Part shown: piece after piece, positions 8,708 through 16,079 of the stretch
Position numbering within the stretch: the first letter of the stretch is position 1
Layout: every line of letters starts with the position of its first letter
Assembly (NCBI GenBank): GCA_021776525.1
Contig: JAJFFT010000004.1
Coordinates: 780,499-844,498 of the forward strand
DNA: 64,000 nt
Direction: 5' to 3'
Source: Robiginitomaculum sp.
GTDB lineage: Bacteria; Pseudomonadota; Alphaproteobacteria; Caulobacterales; Maricaulaceae
Program-made: the position numbers and the translations under genes
Notes under the pieces: model-generated
What the model was told of the DNA's origin: nothing
The model's database searches: none
What the model saw: only the letters and a program-made list of their open reading frames with translations

Positions 8708-9994
8708 ATGAAAACCAGCATCAAAGCATTACTCATCGCAAGCGTATGCTTGCCATTGGCGGCCATGGCCGAAGAACAAGCCGCAGAACCGGTGATGGTA
8801 CTAAAGGCCGCGCACATGATCGACACTGTTGCCGGCAAACGCCGCGACGATGTCATGGTCATTGTGCGCGGGGACCGTATCGAGCGCGTTGGAAAAATTG
8901 GGGATGCCATCCCCGAAGGGGCCAAAGTAGTAGACCTTGGCGATAAAACCATTATGCCGGGGCTGGTCGACAGTCATACGCACATGACTGGCGCGCCATT
9001 TTACGGCTATGAAGGCCTGAAAGTTTCGGTGCCGCGTTCCGCGTTATACGGGGCCAAGAATGCGCGCATTACCTTGCTGGCCGGGATCACAACAGTACGC
9101 GATGTTGGTGCTTCGGGGTATAGCGATGTGGCGCTGCGCGATGCCATCAATGATGGTGATGTGCCGGGGCCGCGCATGTTGGTTGCCGGAACCTCACTGG
9201 GCATGACCGGCGGGCATTGCGACAGCAATTTATTGCCGTCTGAATATCACCAAAAATCCGGCGGTGTTGCCGATGGCCCGTGGGCGGTGCGGGCCAAGGT
9301 CCGCGAAGTGATTAAATATGGTGCCGATGTCATTAAATTTTGTGCCACCGGCGGGGTGCTCTCCAAAGGCGATAGCCCCGGTGCTCAGCAATATTCCTTG
9401 GAAGAAATGACGGCGCTGGTCGAAGAGGCGCATTTGCACGGCCGCCGCGTCGCCGCCCATGCCCACGGTACGGACGGTATCAAAGCCGCGATTCGCGCCG
9501 GCGTAGACAGTATTGAACATGCCAGCATATTGGATGATGAAGCCATCAAAATGGCCAAGGAACATGGCACGTATTTTTCCATGGATATTTATAATGATGA
9601 TTACATCCTCTCGGAAGGCCTGAAAAACGGCATGTTGCCCGAATCCATTGAAAAAGAAAAAGCCATTGGCCTGACCCAGCGTCAAAGCTTTCGCCGCGCC
9701 TATAAGGGCGGTGTAAAAATGGCCTTTGGTACGGACGAGGGGGTCTATCCGCACGGCGATAATGGCAAGCAAATGGCAAAACTGGTCGAATGGGGCATGT
9801 CACCCATGGTGGCCATTCAGACCGCGACCATGGGTTCGGCAACGCTTTTGGGTATGCAGGATGACATTGGGGCCATTACGGCGGGCCGTTTTGCCGACAT
9901 TATTGCGGTCGATGGTGATCCCTTTAAAGACGCCAGCGAATACACCCGCGTGACCTTCGTCATGAAGGGCGGCGAGGTTTATAAGGGGAAATAG
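8708..9994 (+). CDS. Exported metal-dependent amidohydrolase, Xaa-Pro/Xaa-Arg dipeptidase-like
   Basis: 428 residues with a signal peptide (MKTSIKALLIASVCLPLAAMAEE). Amidohydrolase-superfamily metal site: HTH at 90-92 after MPGLVDS, K210 in VIKFCATGG (the position of the bridging carboxylated Lys), H251 in AAHAHG, H271 in SIEHAS, and the Asp of FGTDEG near 346. The composite domain is typical of the imidazolonepropionase-like group that includes Caulobacter carboxypeptidase/dipeptidases acting on Xaa-Arg or Xaa-Pro peptides. Likely periplasmic peptide or amide hydrolysis, consistent with the other exported hydrolases nearby. GGGGCGG at about 8699-8705 serves as ribosome site. Confidence 0.87.
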   Translation: MKTSIKALLIASVCLPLAAMAEEQAAEPVMVLKAAHMIDTVAGKRRDDVMVIVRGDRIERVGKIGDAIPEGAKVVDLGDKTIMPGLVDSHTHMTGAPFYGYEGLKVSVPRSALYGAKNARITLLAGITTVRDVGASGYSDVALRDAINDGDVPGPRMLVAGTSLGMTGGHCDSNLLPSEYHQKSGGVADGPWAVRAKVREVIKYGADVIKFCATGGVLSKGDSPGAQQYSLEEMTALVEEAHLHGRRVAAHAHGTDGIKAAIRAGVDSIEHASILDDEAIKMAKEHGTYFSMDIYNDDYILSEGLKNGMLPESIEKEKAIGLTQRQSFRRAYKGGVKMAFGTDEGVYPHGDNGKQMAKLVEWGMSPMVAIQTATMGSATLLGMQDDIGAITAGRFADIIAVDGDPFKDASEYTRVTFVMKGGEVYKGK

Positions 9995-10027
9995 GGCGCG
10001 ATGAGGCGAAGCGTGCTTTATCTTATC

Positions 10028-10954
10028 TTACAACCCGGGGTCGCCTTTGTGTTGGGGGTGCAGGGCGACATAGTCGGCCTTGATCTGGCGTGAGGATTTG
10101 CGCCCTTCGTCATGGCACCAGCCGGGTTCTGCAAAGATATAAAAGAGGCGCTCTTTCAGGCTCAGGCCCTTTTGCGAAGCATCTTTGATGATGCCTACAT
10201 ATTCGTGGGTGGCGACGCGCAGGGGATTAAAGGTACCCAGATCGCTGACCAGTCCGTAACGGGGTGCATCATCGGTGCGTTCGGCCACAAAGGTGCCAAA
10301 CATCCTGTCCCAGACAATAAACACGCCGGCATAGTTTGAATCCAGATAACGCGGGTTGTTGGCATGGTGCACCCGGTGATGCGACGGGGTGTTCATAATG
10401 GCCTCGAACCAACGGGGCGTTTTGTCGATCATTTCGGTATGGAACCAGAACTGATAGATCAGGTTCAGTCCGTAACAAAACCCCATCAACAACGGGTGAA
10501 ATCCCATGAGTGCAATGGGCACAAAAAGAAGGACGCCGCCAGAGAGCAACCCCGACCAGGTCTGACGCAGGGCCGTGGTCAGATTGTAATGCTGTGACGA
10601 GTGGTGGATGACATGGGCCGCCCATCCCCACCGGCTACGATGGTAATAACGGTGGATCCAGTAATAGGCGATGTCGATGAGCACAAAGCAGGCAATGCCT
10701 GTGACCCAGTTTATCGGCAATTTTGCCGGCGCAATATTATACGCGGCCAGTAACAACGCCACCGAAACAAAGCCCAACAAGCCGTCAACAACCGTGCTGC
10801 CAACGCCCATGAGGACACTGGTCGCCGCGTCCTTGCTTTCATATTCGCCGCCTTTGCCACGCACCTTAATCAAGATGATTTCTGCAATAATCAGTAATAC
10901 AAAAAACGGGGCTGCCAATGTGGTGATCGGCGTGCCTTGTAAAAACTCAGGCAT
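10028..10954 (-). CDS. Di-iron membrane oxygenase of the fatty acid hydroxylase superfamily, alkylglycerol monooxygenase-like
   Basis: 308 residues from the ATG at 10954, chosen over an ATG at 10984 because AAGGAGG sits nine bases before it and the overlap with the upstream gene drops to eight bases. Membrane helices lie at about 10-30, 43-75 and 84-100, with more around 135-165. Histidine boxes: HRYYH 101-105, HVIHH 114-118, FHTE 171-174 and SHHRVHH 191-197. Beyond the boxes, YNLTTALRQ, YQFWFHTE, NTPSHHRVHH, NYAGVFIVWDRMFGTF and a late FNPLRV agree with what I recall of animal alkylglycerol monooxygenase (TMEM195), which uses tetrahydrobiopterin to cleave glycerol ethers to fatty aldehyde. 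A plain sterol desaturase-family call is the cautious alternative. Confidence 0.85.
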   Translation of the reverse strand: MPEFLQGTPITTLAAPFFVLLIIAEIILIKVRGKGGEYESKDAATSVLMGVGSTVVDGLLGFVSVALLLAAYNIAPAKLPINWVTGIACFVLIDIAYYWIHRYYHRSRWGWAAHVIHHSSQHYNLTTALRQTWSGLLSGGVLLFVPIALMGFHPLLMGFCYGLNLIYQFWFHTEMIDKTPRWFEAIMNTPSHHRVHHANNPRYLDSNYAGVFIVWDRMFGTFVAERTDDAPRYGLVSDLGTFNPLRVATHEYVGIIKDASQKGLSLKERLFYIFAEPGWCHDEGRKSSRQIKADYVALHPQHKGDPGL

Positions 10955-11390
10955 GGGATGAGGCCTCCTTGGAGTGGTCAGCACTGGTGCTGATCAGGCT
11001 TTGGGCATTGGTACGGGCCGCGGCATTGGCGAAAATAATCTTCGTGCGCGGCCAGGTGAAATCATTAAGGGCAATGCTCAATTGGGTATCTTCACCGCTT
11101 AGGTCTTTGATGGCTTTGGGGGCGAGCACCCTGACCACCATACGGTCACCAAAGGCGCGGACCAGAACCGGCGGTGCACCGTTCTGCATAAAGACCAGCG
11201 CAGATTGTTGGTCTTCGCTCAACACAATGCGTTCAATGGCCTGACCCTCGAAATGCGCATCCATGGTGTCGCGCACCGGGGCTTCGTCATCAAAGCGCAC
11301 CAGATGCTCAAGACGGGTCATTTTGATCAGCACCACCATAATAATAATGGCGACCAGGGATGGAACCAGAACAATAATATAATCATGCAT
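10947..11390 (-). CDS. Single-pass membrane protein of unknown function
   Basis: 147 residues. One N-terminal membrane helix (about 4-25, IIVLVPSLVAIIIMVVLI) precedes a soluble region of about 120 residues with no motif I recognise; it has several beta-strand-like stretches (ALVFMQNGAPPVLVRAFG, RMVVRVLAP). It sits between the aldehyde dehydrogenase (13 bases away) and the oxygenase gene (8-base overlap), so it is surely in their operon. By position it could be a partner or anchor of the oxygenase; this is inference only. Confidence 0.7.
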   Translation of the reverse strand: MHDYIIVLVPSLVAIIIMVVLIKMTRLEHLVRFDDEAPVRDTMDAHFEGQAIERIVLSEDQQSALVFMQNGAPPVLVRAFGDRMVVRVLAPKAIKDLSGEDTQLSIALNDFTWPRTKIIFANAAARTNAQSLISTSADHSKEASSHA

Positions 11391-11403
11391 GGGGGCGTGG
11401 TCC

Positions 11404-12792
11404 TTAGCTCATAAAGCCTAAAATGCGCTCTATGGTTTTCCCATAAGGCGGAAACAGCATGGAACGCCCGTTGATTTTGGACTGGCGGAACGTAGCCTTG
11501 GGGTGAGAGAAGGTCAAAAACCCGTCATGGCCATGATAGGCACCAATGCCGCTGTCGCCAACACCACCAAACGGCAGGTCATTCTGGGTGATGTGCATCA
11601 ATGTGTCATTGACCGCCATGCCGCCAGCCAGCACTTCGCTGCTCATCCGTTCAACCACAACATCGTTGTCCGAGAACACATAAAGCGCCAGCGGGTGCGC
11701 ACGATCGCCCACAAAATCAATGGCCTCATCAATGCTTTCATAAGGCACGAGAGGCAAAAGCGGGCCGAAGATTTCTTCTTGCATAATGGCCATATCCGGC
11801 GTCACATTGGTCACCAGTTTTGGGGGCATTTTGCGAATGTTACTGCTGGTTTCGGCTTCTTCGGGGTAAATTTCTATGATGTTGGCGCCTTTTTTGCGAG
11901 CATCATCGATCAGGCCGTTCAGGCGGGCGTAATGTCCCTCGGACACAATCGCCGTATAGTCATCATTGTCGTGAATGTTCTTATAAAACTTGCGGCAGAC
12001 CTTGGTCAGCTCTTTTGCTGTGGCCTCGATCTGGTCCTTGGGTGCCAAGACATAATCCGGTGCGATGCAGGTCTGGCCAGAGTTCAGCAATTTGCCCGAC
12101 AAAATACGCTCTGCTGCGGTTTTTAAGGGGTATTCATGGTCGATAATGGTGGGCGATTTGCCGCCCAGCTCCAAGGTCACCGGGGTCAGGTTTTTGGCCG
12201 CGGCTTCCATCACAAAACGCCCCACCTTGGTCGATCCGGTGAACAGCATGTGATCAAAATTCAGTGTTGAAAACTCTTGAGCCACGGACGCGTCACCGGT
12301 AACAACGGCCACCAGGTCTTCATCAAAAATATCGCCCAACAGCTGTTTGGTTAGCTCCGAGGTGCGTGGGGTCAACTCGGACGGTTTGATCATCGCCCGA
12401 TTACCGGCGCTAAGGGCGGCGATCAACGGCGAGATGGCCAATTGGAACGGATAATTCCACGGGCTGATAATGCCCACAACGCCTTTGGGCATATAGCGCA
12501 CTTCGTTTTTCGCAGGTTTGAATTGCAGTGCCACCGGGCGCTTTTCAACCTTCATCCATTTCTTCAAATGCGCCCGCGTGTGTTTGATCTCGGTGATCAG
12601 CGCCGCAATGTCTGCAAGCCGGGTTTCGACCTTGGACCGGTGCCCAAAGTCTTCGGAAACCGCTTCGGCAATTGCATCGGCGTTTTCTGTGATCATCTTC
12701 GCCAGCGCCGCAAGGCGAGCATCGCGAACCTCAATCGACGGATTGGGCTGAGCACGAAATGCATCGCGCTGTTTTTGCAAGAGAGAGTGCAT
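11404..12792 (-). CDS. Aldehyde dehydrogenase, ALDH3/coniferyl aldehyde dehydrogenase type
   Basis: 462 residues, the length of the ALDH3 class, which lacks the longer N terminus of other aldehyde dehydrogenases. ISPWNYPFQL at 109-118 and KPSELTP give the NAD(P) site; the general base is E208 in LELGGKSP and the nucleophile C242 in NSGQTCIAPD. RLADIAALITEIKHTR and PKGVVGIISPWNYP are typical of bacterial proteins named coniferyl aldehyde dehydrogenase (CalB), a group related to mammalian fatty aldehyde dehydrogenase ALDH3A2. The neighbours favour a fatty aldehyde as substrate. AGGA lies eight bases before the start. A 13-bp palindrome lies 22 bases upstream. Confidence 0.88.
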   Translation of the reverse strand: MHSLLQKQRDAFRAQPNPSIEVRDARLAALAKMITENADAIAEAVSEDFGHRSKVETRLADIAALITEIKHTRAHLKKWMKVEKRPVALQFKPAKNEVRYMPKGVVGIISPWNYPFQLAISPLIAALSAGNRAMIKPSELTPRTSELTKQLLGDIFDEDLVAVVTGDASVAQEFSTLNFDHMLFTGSTKVGRFVMEAAAKNLTPVTLELGGKSPTIIDHEYPLKTAAERILSGKLLNSGQTCIAPDYVLAPKDQIEATAKELTKVCRKFYKNIHDNDDYTAIVSEGHYARLNGLIDDARKKGANIIEIYPEEAETSSNIRKMPPKLVTNVTPDMAIMQEEIFGPLLPLVPYESIDEAIDFVGDRAHPLALYVFSDNDVVVERMSSEVLAGGMAVNDTLMHITQNDLPFGGVGDSGIGAYHGHDGFLTFSHPKATFRQSKINGRSMLFPPYGKTIERILGFMS

Positions 12793-12814
12793 GGATTTTT
12801 CCTAAAGAAAAAAG

Positions 12815-12827
12815 TGAACAACGTTCA
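12815..12827. promoter_or_regulatory. TGAAC-N3-GTTCA palindrome, putative repressor operator (site 1)
   Basis: TGAACAACGTTCA is a perfect 5-bp inverted repeat with a 3-base centre in the 36-base gap between the glycerophosphodiesterase stop and the aldehyde dehydrogenase start. A sequence of the same form (12 of the 13 positions constrained by arms and centre A identical in the arms) lies at 32204-32216, at the same 22-base distance from its start codon. Such short palindromes suit TetR-family repressors. Confidence 0.55.
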
Positions 12828-12828
12828 T

Positions 12829-13860
12829 TTAATCAGAACGCGCCGCCCGCGCCAAGAGGGAAGCACGCGCATCATTGGCAAAATCGGTAAAAACACCGTC
12901 GACGCCCAGATCAAAAAAGAAATCAAATTCGGCCTGCGCATTAGCAAAAACCTCTGGCAACATGTCCGAACGAAACGTCCACGGGTGGACTTTTAGACCC
13001 GCCGCATGCGCCGCCTCGATAAAGCCGGTGGAGCTGCCATCTTTATTGGCCAGCAAAGCCTTGGACGGCCCCACACCATTCGCATAGGTGGCAATGTCTT
13101 TCATGTCGACGCCCTCGGCGCTTTCCAAAAGCATGATCAGCGGCAGTTCGGTTTTGGCCCTTAATGAGCGCAAAATACCGTCTTCGAAGGATTGAATAAA
13201 CACCGGCGAGCCGGGGGTGTCCCAACCATGTTTGGCCAGCTCGCCCAGAACCGCCGTTTCAAAATCATAACCCAGCGCAGAAAAATACGACGGCAGTTTG
13301 GTTTCCGGGTAAATGCCCACGGGGCTGCCACTCATAGTGGTGCGCCCATGGGCCAGTTTGATCACTTCGGCAAAGGTCAGTATCTCGAATTTGCCATCGG
13401 CGGCATGGCTGCGCGATGCAAAAGCTTGGCGGGCCCGCAAGGTCTTGATTTCGGCCAGAGTAAAGTCCTCGGAAAACCAGTCTTCGCCCTCATGACCGTC
13501 TTTGGTGGTTTTGCGGTCAGCAAATTCGGGGTGGTCGGCCACATTGGTGGTGGTCGACAAATAATGGTCGTGGCGGGCGATCAAATGGCCGTCTTTGGTA
13601 AAGACCAGATCCGGCTCGATATAATCGGCCCCCATGCGGATGGCCATGTCATAACCTTCGCCCGTATGTTCGGGCAGATATCCCGGCGCACCGCGGTGCG
13701 CAATGACCAGCGGCTGGGCGGGTTTTGGATCGGACATAGGCTTATCCTTTTTCATGGGTGCAGCTGTGGTGGTTGTCGGCTGACAGGCGGACAGTATGCC
13801 CCCCGCGGCCAGAACCGAACTGGCGGCCAAAACCCGCCGCCGTGTTATTGTGATAGTCAT
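12829..13860 (-). CDS. Glycerophosphodiester phosphodiesterase, Tat-type lipoprotein
   Basis: 343 residues from ATG 13860; an upstream TTG codon is less likely because AAGGGGA is placed correctly for the ATG. The N terminus has the TRRRVLAA twin-arginine pattern and a lipobox LSAC with Cys at about 26, so it is probably exported folded and anchored in a membrane. Catalytic GDPD residues: H55-R56 in AHRGAPGYLPEHT, E82 and D84 in YIEPDLVFT, and H97 in ARHDHYL, as in GlpQ. GlpQ enzymes release glycerol 3-phosphate and an alcohol from glycerophosphodiesters. It is the first gene of the minus-strand lipid cluster. Confidence 0.88.
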   Translation of the reverse strand: MTITITRRRVLAASSVLAAGGILSACQPTTTTAAPMKKDKPMSDPKPAQPLVIAHRGAPGYLPEHTGEGYDMAIRMGADYIEPDLVFTKDGHLIARHDHYLSTTTNVADHPEFADRKTTKDGHEGEDWFSEDFTLAEIKTLRARQAFASRSHAADGKFEILTFAEVIKLAHGRTTMSGSPVGIYPETKLPSYFSALGYDFETAVLGELAKHGWDTPGSPVFIQSFEDGILRSLRAKTELPLIMLLESAEGVDMKDIATYANGVGPSKALLANKDGSSTGFIEAAHAAGLKVHPWTFRSDMLPEVFANAQAEFDFFFDLGVDGVFTDFANDARASLLARAARSD

Positions 13861-14252
13861 AAACAAATTCCCCTTATGACGCAGGCTAAGCCAGTTTGCT
13901 GTATTTTCGCAAGCTAGTGATCAAAATTGAGCGGAATTTTGAATATTTTAGATCTTATCACGAGGAGAGGATTTTCTTCTTCTCCTTCTCCCTTGGGGAG
14001 AAGGTTGGGATGAGGGGCTTGTGGGTTGAATATGTTGTTGAGGTTTTTTTAAGGCGCTACCCCCTCACCTTATTCCTCTCCCCATAGGAGAGGAAACACC
14101 GCTATAGATTTTGTACTCTATATATTCTCGCTCCCCACCATCACATAAATGCGAAACCGCTTGCGGATATGCGCGCGTCTCGTTATTGCTTTTACCATAA
14201 AAAATTGGTCGCAATCTAAGGGCAATTGTCCCTTGTATTTGGAGTATACGGG
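13861..14252. other. 392-base gene-poor gap containing a paired palindromic repeat
   Basis: This gap separates two divergent genes. Apart from the inverted CT/GA-rich repeat listed separately I find an AT-rich stretch (13920-13975) and an AT-rich stretch at 14100-14220 that probably hold the promoters. A short open frame at 13896-14087 is largely made of the repeat and has no ribosome site, so I do not call it. Confidence 0.6.
13979..14098. repeat. Dispersed palindromic repeat, two inverted units
   Basis: The left unit (about 13983-14019) contains CTCCCTTGGGGAGAAGG followed by GGGATGAGGGG; the right unit (about 14060-14095) is its inverted partner, CCCCCTCACC followed by CCTCTCCCCATAGGAGAGG. 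Each unit is itself a short hairpin, and together they form a larger inverted repeat around a 40-base centre. The same family occurs inside pdhC (47455-47535). Confidence 0.75.
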
Positions 14253-16067
14253 ATGAACGCTCCCGACGGGTGGACGCATAAAGATGGGGTTCCGCCAACT
14301 GACACCAACGATCCGGATTATTTTCATAAAGTGGTTGATTGCCAATGGGCCTGTCCGGCCCATACGCCGGTGCCGGCCTATATCCGCCTGATCGCGCAAG
14401 GGCGCTTTTCGGACGCCTATATTATGAACCGCGAATCCAATGTGTTTCCGGGCATTTTGGGCCGGGTGTGTGATCGCCCGTGCGAGCCGGCCTGTCGCCG
14501 CGACCGGGTTGAGGACGAGCCGGTGGCCATTTGCCGCTTAAAACGCGTCGCCGCCGATCACAAGGACGATATTACCGACCGTTTGCCCAAAAAGCCCGAC
14601 CAGACCAATAGCAAGCGCATTGCACTGATCGGCGCTGGCCCCGCCAGCTTTACCGTGGCCAATGATCTGGCGCCGTTGGGCTATGAATGCACCATATTCG
14701 AGCGCTTTGACGTGCCGGGCGGTCTGATGCGCACCAACATTCCGGCCTTTCGCCTGCCGCAAAGCGTGCTGGATGAGGAATTGGGCTATATTCTGGATAT
14801 GGGCGTTGATCTGCGCCTAAATACGCCGGTTTCAAGCATGAAGTCCTTGCTGGACGAGGGCTATGACGCGGTGTTTGTCGGCACCGGTGCGCCCAAGGGC
14901 AAGGAACTGAACCTGCCGGGCCGTAAAGAAGGCGCAGGCAATATCCATATTGGCATTGACTGGCTGGAATCGGTGGCCTTCGAGCACACCAAATCCATTG
15001 GCAAAAAAGTGCTGATCATCGGGGTGGGCAATACCGCCATGGATTGCTGCCGCACCTCGCTGCGCCTTGGCTCGGATGATGTGAAGGTGATGGCGCGCAA
15101 ACCGCGCAGCTTCTTCAAGGCCTCACCCTGGGAGCTGGAAGACGCCGAAGCCGAAAATATCGAAATTATGGTCAACCATTCGCCTAAATCCTTTGTGGTT
15201 AAGGGCGGGACATTGGTCGGCATGGTGTTCGAGACAATGGAATACACGCTGGATGAGAAGGGCGGTATTACCGGCCAGAACGTCACCGGCGAGGTGGAAA
15301 TCCCCTGTGATGATGTGATTTTGGCCATTGGTCAGGAAAACGCCTTTGACTGGATCGAGCGTGATGCGGGGCTGGAGTTTGGCAAATGGGATATGCCGGT
15401 GGTCGATGAAATGACCTTCCAGTCTACCGAGCCGCGCGTATTTTTTGGCGGCGATGCGGCCTTTGGACCCAAGAATATTATCTGGGCGGTCGAGCACGGC
15501 CATCAGGCGGCAATCTCGATCCATCAGTTTTGCAAAGACCGCATGGTGACCGGGCGTCTGGCCAATGAGGTTCGACTGTCCAGCACCAAAATGGGCATGT
15601 TTGAATGGCGCTATTCCAACAGTTTTGACGGGGCAGAGCGCCGCACCATGCCCCATGTGGAACTGACCAAACGCTTTAAGGATTTGGGCACTGAGGTCGA
15701 GCTGGGCTTTACCGCTGAACAGGCGGCCACCGAAGTGCAACGGTGTTTGAATTGCGATATTCAGACGGTGTTTGACGCACCTTTGTGCACCGAATGCGAT
15801 GCCTGTATTGATATTTGCCCTGTTGATTGCTTGACCATTACGCCGGATGCCGATGAGGGCGCTTTGCGTGGTGCGCTGGAAACTCCGGCGACCAATACTG
15901 ATCAGGCCTTGTTTGTTTCTGATGCATTGCCCTTTACCGAACGGGTGATGATCAAGGACGAAAACATCTGCCTGCATTGCGGCCTGTGTGCCGAACGCTG
16001 TCCCACTGCCGCGTGGGATATGCAGGAAAGCAAAATTATCATCCACCATGTCGAAGATATGGCCTAA
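14253..16067 (+). CDS. GltD-like FAD/NAD(P) oxidoreductase with 4Fe-4S ferredoxin domain, subunit of a 2-oxoacid oxidoreductase
   Basis: 604 residues from the ATG at 14253, with GGAG at 14241-14244. The N-terminal Fe-S helical domain (about 30-110) has CQWACPAHTPVPAYI and CDRPCEPACRR, as in glutamate synthase small subunit. RIALIGAGPAS near 122 is the FAD Rossmann motif, VLIIGVGNTAMDCC near 253 the NAD(P) motif, and VFFGGDAAFGPKNIIWAVEHG near 395 closes the flavin domain. The C terminus carries two ferredoxin clusters, CTECDACIDICPVDC and CLHCGLCAERCP. It lies 12 bases before the alpha subunit and ends the electron path, presumably passing electrons from ferredoxin clusters via FAD to NAD(P)+, or in reverse. 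Confidence 0.85.
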   Translation: MNAPDGWTHKDGVPPTDTNDPDYFHKVVDCQWACPAHTPVPAYIRLIAQGRFSDAYIMNRESNVFPGILGRVCDRPCEPACRRDRVEDEPVAICRLKRVAADHKDDITDRLPKKPDQTNSKRIALIGAGPASFTVANDLAPLGYECTIFERFDVPGGLMRTNIPAFRLPQSVLDEELGYILDMGVDLRLNTPVSSMKSLLDEGYDAVFVGTGAPKGKELNLPGRKEGAGNIHIGIDWLESVAFEHTKSIGKKVLIIGVGNTAMDCCRTSLRLGSDDVKVMARKPRSFFKASPWELEDAEAENIEIMVNHSPKSFVVKGGTLVGMVFETMEYTLDEKGGITGQNVTGEVEIPCDDVILAIGQENAFDWIERDAGLEFGKWDMPVVDEMTFQSTEPRVFFGGDAAFGPKNIIWAVEHGHQAAISIHQFCKDRMVTGRLANEVRLSSTKMGMFEWRYSNSFDGAERRTMPHVELTKRFKDLGTEVELGFTAEQAATEVQRCLNCDIQTVFDAPLCTECDACIDICPVDCLTITPDADEGALRGALETPATNTDQALFVSDALPFTERVMIKDENICLHCGLCAERCPTAAWDMQESKIIIHHVEDMA

Positions 16068-16079
16068 GGAAATTACCCC

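Noticed and set aside
10028..10954. Sterol C-5 desaturase as the oxygenase identity
   Set aside because: Sequence blocks beyond the His boxes agree better with alkylglycerol monooxygenase as recalled, and no sterol genes are near; left open in the feature entry.
13896..14087. Short open frame in the gap before the oxidoreductase operon
   Set aside because: Made largely of the palindromic repeat, no ribosome site, and no family; repeats of this type often create chance frames.
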